From NCBI GenBank assembly GCA_963678235.1, contig OY782766.1:1426001-1490000 (forward strand): a DNA stretch of 64,000 bases, in the 5' to 3' direction. A program made the translations under genes and the position numbers. This document shows, piece after piece, positions 60,601 through 64,000 of this stretch. The notes beneath the pieces were generated by a model that saw only the letters and a program-made list of their open reading frames with translations, was not told where the DNA came from and did not search any database. How positions within the stretch are numbered: the first letter of the stretch is position 1; every line of letters begins with the position of its first letter. Origin of the DNA: JABMQB01 sp963678235. GTDB lineage: Bacteria; Bacteroidota; Bacteroidia; Bacteroidales; Prolixibacteraceae.

Positions 60601-62504
60601 TTATTGAAAACAATTTGTTTAACCTCTTCCTTAAGGGTTTCAATATCCCAGGCATCGTCTTCCTCGTGTATTGGATGCTCTTTTTCAGATTGCAGTGTAT
60701 CCCTTAACTCTTCTGAAAACCTTCGTGTTTCCTGAATGAAATGACTCTCTCCTTCCTGCCAATGTTTGTAAAGGTCAAAAGTTATTTCCTGATCGTGTTT
60801 CTTAAATATTTTAACTGCCCTGTAAGCCTGATGGTTTTTAAAACCAAGTTTAACCAATACTTTTACACCAAGTTCAAGAGCCGAGTTAAAGGTCTCCTGC
60901 TGAACAGAATCTATTTCAAGTTTTAAAAAATCAAACACATGGAATATATCCCTGGCGCGGGCTAAAATTTTCACATTTGGATAATTTTTCGAAACATAAT
61001 CTGCCAATTGAAGCGCAACATCATACTCAGCCATACTTAAAACCAACACCTTTGCACTTTCAATTCCGGCAGCTTCCAACATGGTTGGCCTTGAAACGTC
61101 GCCATAATAAACTTTAAAGCCATACTTCCTCAGTACTTCAATATTTGTCGGGTTACTATCCAGGATTGTTACCTTAAAACCATTCGCAATCAACAACCTT
61201 CCGATGGTCAATCCAAAACGTCCAAACCCGGCAATAATGATCGGATTTTCATCATCCACAACATCATCTTCAGGCTTATTTTGCTTTTTAGAAATAAATG
61301 GTTGCACCAGCCTATCGTTAAAAATCAAAAGCAAAGGTGAGATAACCATTGACATGGCCACTACAATCATTAACAAGCCCGACTCAGACTTTCCGAATAA
61401 ACCACTTTGTTCCGAAAAGGAAATAAGTACGAAACCAAACTCACTGGCCTGGGCCAGTGAAAACGCAAACAGCATTTCTATTCCACGTCTGAGTTTAAAT
61501 ACCCTTCCCAGAATAACCAGCACAATAAATTTGATAACAATCAGTAGAAAAACATAAAAAACAATTTCCAGTGGGTTATCAATCAATAAATTAAAATCAA
61601 TACTGGATCCCACCGAAATAAAAAACAATCCCAATAAAATGCCTTTAAAAGGATCAATGGTAGTTTCCAATTCATGCCTATACTCACTATCGGCTAACAC
61701 CACTCCTGCCAAAAAACTACCAAGGGCGGGCGACAAGCCAACCTCAACCATTGCCAATGAAATCCCTACCACCAACAATAATGCAGTTGCGGTGAACACT
61801 TCCCTTAACCCGGTTTCGGCAATGTACCTGAAAATATATCGTGAAATAAATTTACCGACAATAATAATACCACTCACCAGAGCAATAATCAATAACAATT
61901 GCAACCAGCCCGGAATGGATGATACATTGGCAAGATGCTCACCTTCCGGATGCACTGCAACATGATCGGTGCTTAATGGGTTCCAGGCAGCAAGTATTGG
62001 AATAATTGCTAAAATTGGGATCACTGAAATATCCTGAAACAACAATACGGAAAAAGCCGATTTTCCTGCCTGGTTTTTCAACAAGCCTTTTTCCGATAAT
62101 GTTTGTAAAACTATCGCTGTGGATGACAAGGCCAATATCAATCCTAAACCAATTGCCTGGTTAATCTTGAATTTGAATAAAACGGCTGCAACACCCAATA
62201 ATATAGCCGTAAATAGAACCTGCATCCCTCCCAGCCCAAATATGGATCGTCGCATTTTCCAAAGTTTGGCTGGTTCCAGTTCCAATCCAATTAAAAATAG
62301 CATAAGAACCACACCAAACTCAGCGAAATGCATAATGTCAGTTCCCTCTTTTCCAACAAGCCCAATCACAAATGGACCAATCAAAATTCCGGCTAGCAAA
62401 TAACCAAGTACAGAACCAAAACCCAACTTTTTGGCAAGCGGCACCGAAATTACTGCCGCCATTAGATAAACTAAAACCTGGATGAAAATATCTTGTCCGT
62501 GCAT
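60591..62504 (-). CDS. CPA2-family K+/H+ antiporter with RCK domain (KefB/KefC-like)
   Basis: An inner-membrane exchanger of 637 residues. About 12 helices (1-385) contain GSVLGYLLAGILIGP, FLIGLELEP and ALSSTAIVLQTLSEKGL; the cytoplasmic RCK_N/TrkA-N domain (about 405-530) has IAGFGRFGLTIGRLL and the Asp of VTILDSNP for NAD(H) or nucleotide. I take ATG 62504 (MHGQDIFIQVLVYL); an in-frame TTG at 62513 would add three residues and overlap the upstream gene. Its partner, a KefF-type quinone oxidoreductase, ends one base before the ATG, matching the KefFB/KefFC pairs that protect against electrophiles. Confidence 0.93.
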   Translation of the reverse strand: MHGQDIFIQVLVYLMAAVISVPLAKKLGFGSVLGYLLAGILIGPFVIGLVGKEGTDIMHFAEFGVVLMLFLIGLELEPAKLWKMRRSIFGLGGMQVLFTAILLGVAAVLFKFKINQAIGLGLILALSSTAIVLQTLSEKGLLKNQAGKSAFSVLLFQDISVIPILAIIPILAAWNPLSTDHVAVHPEGEHLANVSSIPGWLQLLLIIALVSGIIIVGKFISRYIFRYIAETGLREVFTATALLLVVGISLAMVEVGLSPALGSFLAGVVLADSEYRHELETTIDPFKGILLGLFFISVGSSIDFNLLIDNPLEIVFYVFLLIVIKFIVLVILGRVFKLRRGIEMLFAFSLAQASEFGFVLISFSEQSGLFGKSESGLLMIVVAMSMVISPLLLIFNDRLVQPFISKKQNKPEDDVVDDENPIIIAGFGRFGLTIGRLLIANGFKVTILDSNPTNIEVLRKYGFKVYYGDVSRPTMLEAAGIESAKVLVLSMAEYDVALQLADYVSKNYPNVKILARARDIFHVFDFLKLEIDSVQQETFNSALELGVKVLVKLGFKNHQAYRAVKIFKKHDQEITFDLYKHWQEGESHFIQETRRFSEELRDTLQSEKEHPIHEEDDAWDIETLKEEVKQIVFNKNK

Positions 62505-62505
62505 A

Positions 62506-63105
62506 TTACGCAATAATTGAATTTAAATAAGAAGCATTTTCAAGGTCATGGCTGGAATACAAATTATCTCGCAATCCAATGATCAATTTACGGTATTCCA
62601 CCGCAATTGCGCGTATGGTATCTTTATCACGCACATAAGTGCCATGCACCACAAATGGTGGTAGATAGTTCATTCTGCACAGTGCCGCAGTTTGTTGAAA
62701 CGGGATTAGAAATTCCTGAATTGTATATTTATTCCTCCCTTCACTGCAATAAACTTCTTTGCTTCCCCCTGTCGAAATTGCCGAGAAAACGGTTTTCCCT
62801 TCCAAAGCGTTGGCATTTTTTCCATAAGCAAAACCATGTTCCAAAACCAAATCAATCCATTCTTTAAGAATTGCAGGCGAACTGTACCAATAAAATGGGT
62901 GCTGCCAAACAATAATATCGTGTTCCAACAATAGTTTTTGTTCTTTTTTTACATCGATAAAAAAATCAGGGTAAGTTTCATACAAATTATGAAGGGTAAC
63001 TCCATCCAGGTCTTCAATACTTTTTGTAAGCAAAGCATGAACTTTTGATTTATGAAATGCGGGATGCGCAAAAAGCACCAATATTTTTTTTATTTGTTTT
63101 GCCAT
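62506..63105 (-). CDS. KefF-like NAD(P)H-dependent quinone oxidoreductase
   Basis: A 199-residue flavodoxin-fold enzyme (FMN-dependent). Opening KKILVLFAHPAFHKSKVHALL is the flavin-phosphate region, HDIIVWQHPFYWYSSPAILKEW is the conserved active-site block, and GKTVFSAISTGGSKEVY is the second flavin loop. Upstream of and directly coupled to the KefB/KefC-like antiporter. In enteric bacteria KefF activates KefC and reduces quinones, protecting against methylglyoxal and other electrophiles; the same is likely here, although glutathione gating is not certain in this phylum. Confidence 0.93.
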   Translation of the reverse strand: MAKQIKKILVLFAHPAFHKSKVHALLTKSIEDLDGVTLHNLYETYPDFFIDVKKEQKLLLEHDIIVWQHPFYWYSSPAILKEWIDLVLEHGFAYGKNANALEGKTVFSAISTGGSKEVYCSEGRNKYTIQEFLIPFQQTAALCRMNYLPPFVVHGTYVRDKDTIRAIAVEYRKLIIGLRDNLYSSHDLENASYLNSIIA

Positions 63106-63563
63106 ATTTTATGGTTATCTCATTGTATAACTTTGGAATTACAATTTAGTTTAACTTTGGCTACAACATACTACCCTTAATGGTAAATTATTTCTCTAAG
63201 TTAACGCGTTGTATGGTTTAATTTGTTAATAACCTCATTAATATCCAAAAACAAAAAAGTTATGCATAAGTATAATATTCAACACCTTAGAGCATAACCT
63301 CATCAAAATGCTTCTGTTGTGCATTACTTGAAATCAAATTACGAAAGATTTTTTCTTATTACCAAATCTGTCTTTAAAACCGTATCAACCCATTCGACAA
63401 TTTCTATCCTAATTTAAACCTGCCAAAAATGTCTTGTTGTCAAATTAGCCAATATCTACCCAAATCTTCCAGACAAAGAAATAGAAAACTAAAAGCAACA
63501 GAATCCCAAAATCCTGCTGCTTCTACTAAAAATATATGTATCAATATTACGCCAACAAATCAG
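63106..63563. other. Intergenic gap, nothing recognised
   Basis: About 460 AT-rich bases between the KefF-like gene start and the end of the right-edge gene. A 63-codon frame at 63429-63620 has no protein-like features. It presumably holds the KefF promoter; I could not locate a convincing box. Confidence 0.55.
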
Positions 63564-64000
63564 CTACTTTTTCATATAAGCAATAAATTGTTGCATGTTT
63601 CTTATAAATGTCCGCGTTGAAATGCCTTGTAATTCTTTGATCGCGTAATCATATGCCCCATTTTTTTTAACCGAATCGTAATTTTTGTCCATGGTATGTG
63701 AAATATCGTGAACATTAAAACTTTCAATCCATGCACCTTTCTCATTCATTGAGTTGACCAGTTTCAGGATATCATCTTCGGTCAGGTTTCTTGACCGGCG
63801 CCTTCTATCCCTGCGCATTTCATCATATATTTCCCTGTATTTTTCAGGCTTCATGTCCCTTATTTTTTCGTATTCTTCACGGAAAGGCAGTTTTTCTGTC
63901 AAGGTAACATATGTAGCCGTGGAATCTAGTGTATATTGGTATTTCATATATCCTTCGGGCGTAAACTCCGGTAAAATATTTCGGATAATTGGTAAGTTGG
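63564..64000 (-). CDS. C-terminal part of an unrecognised protein (partial, cut by the right edge)
   Basis: The frame runs past the edge without a stop: beyond the first Met at 63947 it continues upstream in frame (NLPIIRNILPEFTPEGY), so the visible 145 residues are a C-terminal part. Features: a charged Arg-rich stretch DEMRRDRRRRSRN, acidic helix TEDDILKLVNSMNE, then KGAWIESFNVHDISHTMDKN and a C-terminal helix ISTRTFIRNMQQFIAYMKK. No family is recognised. The conserved-looking IESFNVHDISH could be an active-site or ligand loop. Nothing in the visible part tells whether it is exported. Confidence 0.65.
   Translation of the reverse strand, partial: NLPIIRNILPEFTPEGYMKYQYTLDSTATYVTLTEKLPFREEYEKIRDMKPEKYREIYDEMRRDRRRRSRNLTEDDILKLVNSMNEKGAWIESFNVHDISHTMDKNYDSVKKNGAYDYAIKELQGISTRTFIRNMQQFIAYMKK

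Noticed and set aside
60591..62513. An 8-base overlap between the antiporter and KefF-like genes
   Set aside because: It depends on a TTG start; the ATG at 62504 gives adjacent genes with a one-base gap.
1..64000. CRISPR arrays, tRNA or rRNA genes, insertion sequences, prophage or a defence island
   Set aside because: No regular spacer-repeat array, no cloverleaf or rRNA-like text and no transposase, integrase or structural phage gene seen; this was a by-eye scan only.

Overview
The window looks like chromosomal DNA of an AT-rich member of the Bacteroidota, probably a marine or sediment lineage near the Marinilabiliales/Prolixibacteraceae (the order is inference). The signs are two secreted proteins with type IX secretion C-terminal sorting domains, TonB receptors with carboxypeptidase-regulatory-like N-termini, LytS/LytTR two-component pairs, few Shine-Dalgarno sites, and promoter candidates with the TAnnTTTG -7 box. 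Almost every gene is a recognisable family. I see no phage, insertion sequence, CRISPR array, rRNA or tRNA.

Layout. 1-6.6 kb: end of an arsenic operon (a probable arsenate reductase end overlapping ACR3), a GNAT enzyme, an ATPase, a secreted S37 peptidase behind a DUF4332 gene, and a GH105 hydrolase. 6.6-7.1 kb: a tandem heptamer array flanked by a palindromic repeat family. 7.2-11.8 kb: a Fur-family regulator, a small His/Cys-rich protein, a TonB receptor carrying a ZnuD-like plug Asp-His pair, and two His-rich DUF4625 lipoproteins; I read this as a zinc-acquisition locus. 12-15.3 kb: a LytS/LytTR pair and a VCBS-repeat T9SS cargo protein, with a 20-bp-period direct repeat between regulator and cargo that resembles a LytTR operator. 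15.5-20.5 kb: GH43, a DUF1842 protein, a histidine kinase remnant lacking its H-box, YceI and pirin. 21-30.7 kb: UDP-glucuronate decarboxylase, an AraC regulator divergent from a sodium/solute symporter, a second TonB receptor with a TPR-like partner and a LytS/LytTR pair, and PhzF. 30.8-36.8 kb: a 1246-residue secreted LamG protein and an SDR/VOC pair. 36.8-50 kb: outer-membrane barrel, Crp/Fnr regulator, Hsp20, TrmD, an AddB-like nuclease, gamma-glutamyltransferase with a GH5 glucanase, a HAD phosphatase, an AEC carrier, CobW GTPase and TauE exporter. 50-64 kb: tandem ClC channels, PAP2 phosphatase, GlyA, an AGCS symporter with a large insertion, GNAT, RsgA, a KefF/KefB pair and an unrecognised gene cut by the right edge.

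Three strands of function recur: signalling to the outer membrane through LytTR systems and a metal regulator; plant/algal polysaccharide breakdown by scattered GH105, GH43 and GH5 enzymes not organised as a SusC/SusD locus; and ion homeostasis (arsenite, chloride, sodium/alanine, potassium/proton). Intergenic DNA carries at least two dispersed repeat families. One has three copies (about 5.0, 20.8 and 39.8 kb) that differ by gain or loss of short hairpins. The other shares a core ATTACAAATTTGCGCTAG and has five instances between 6.8 and 15.5 kb.
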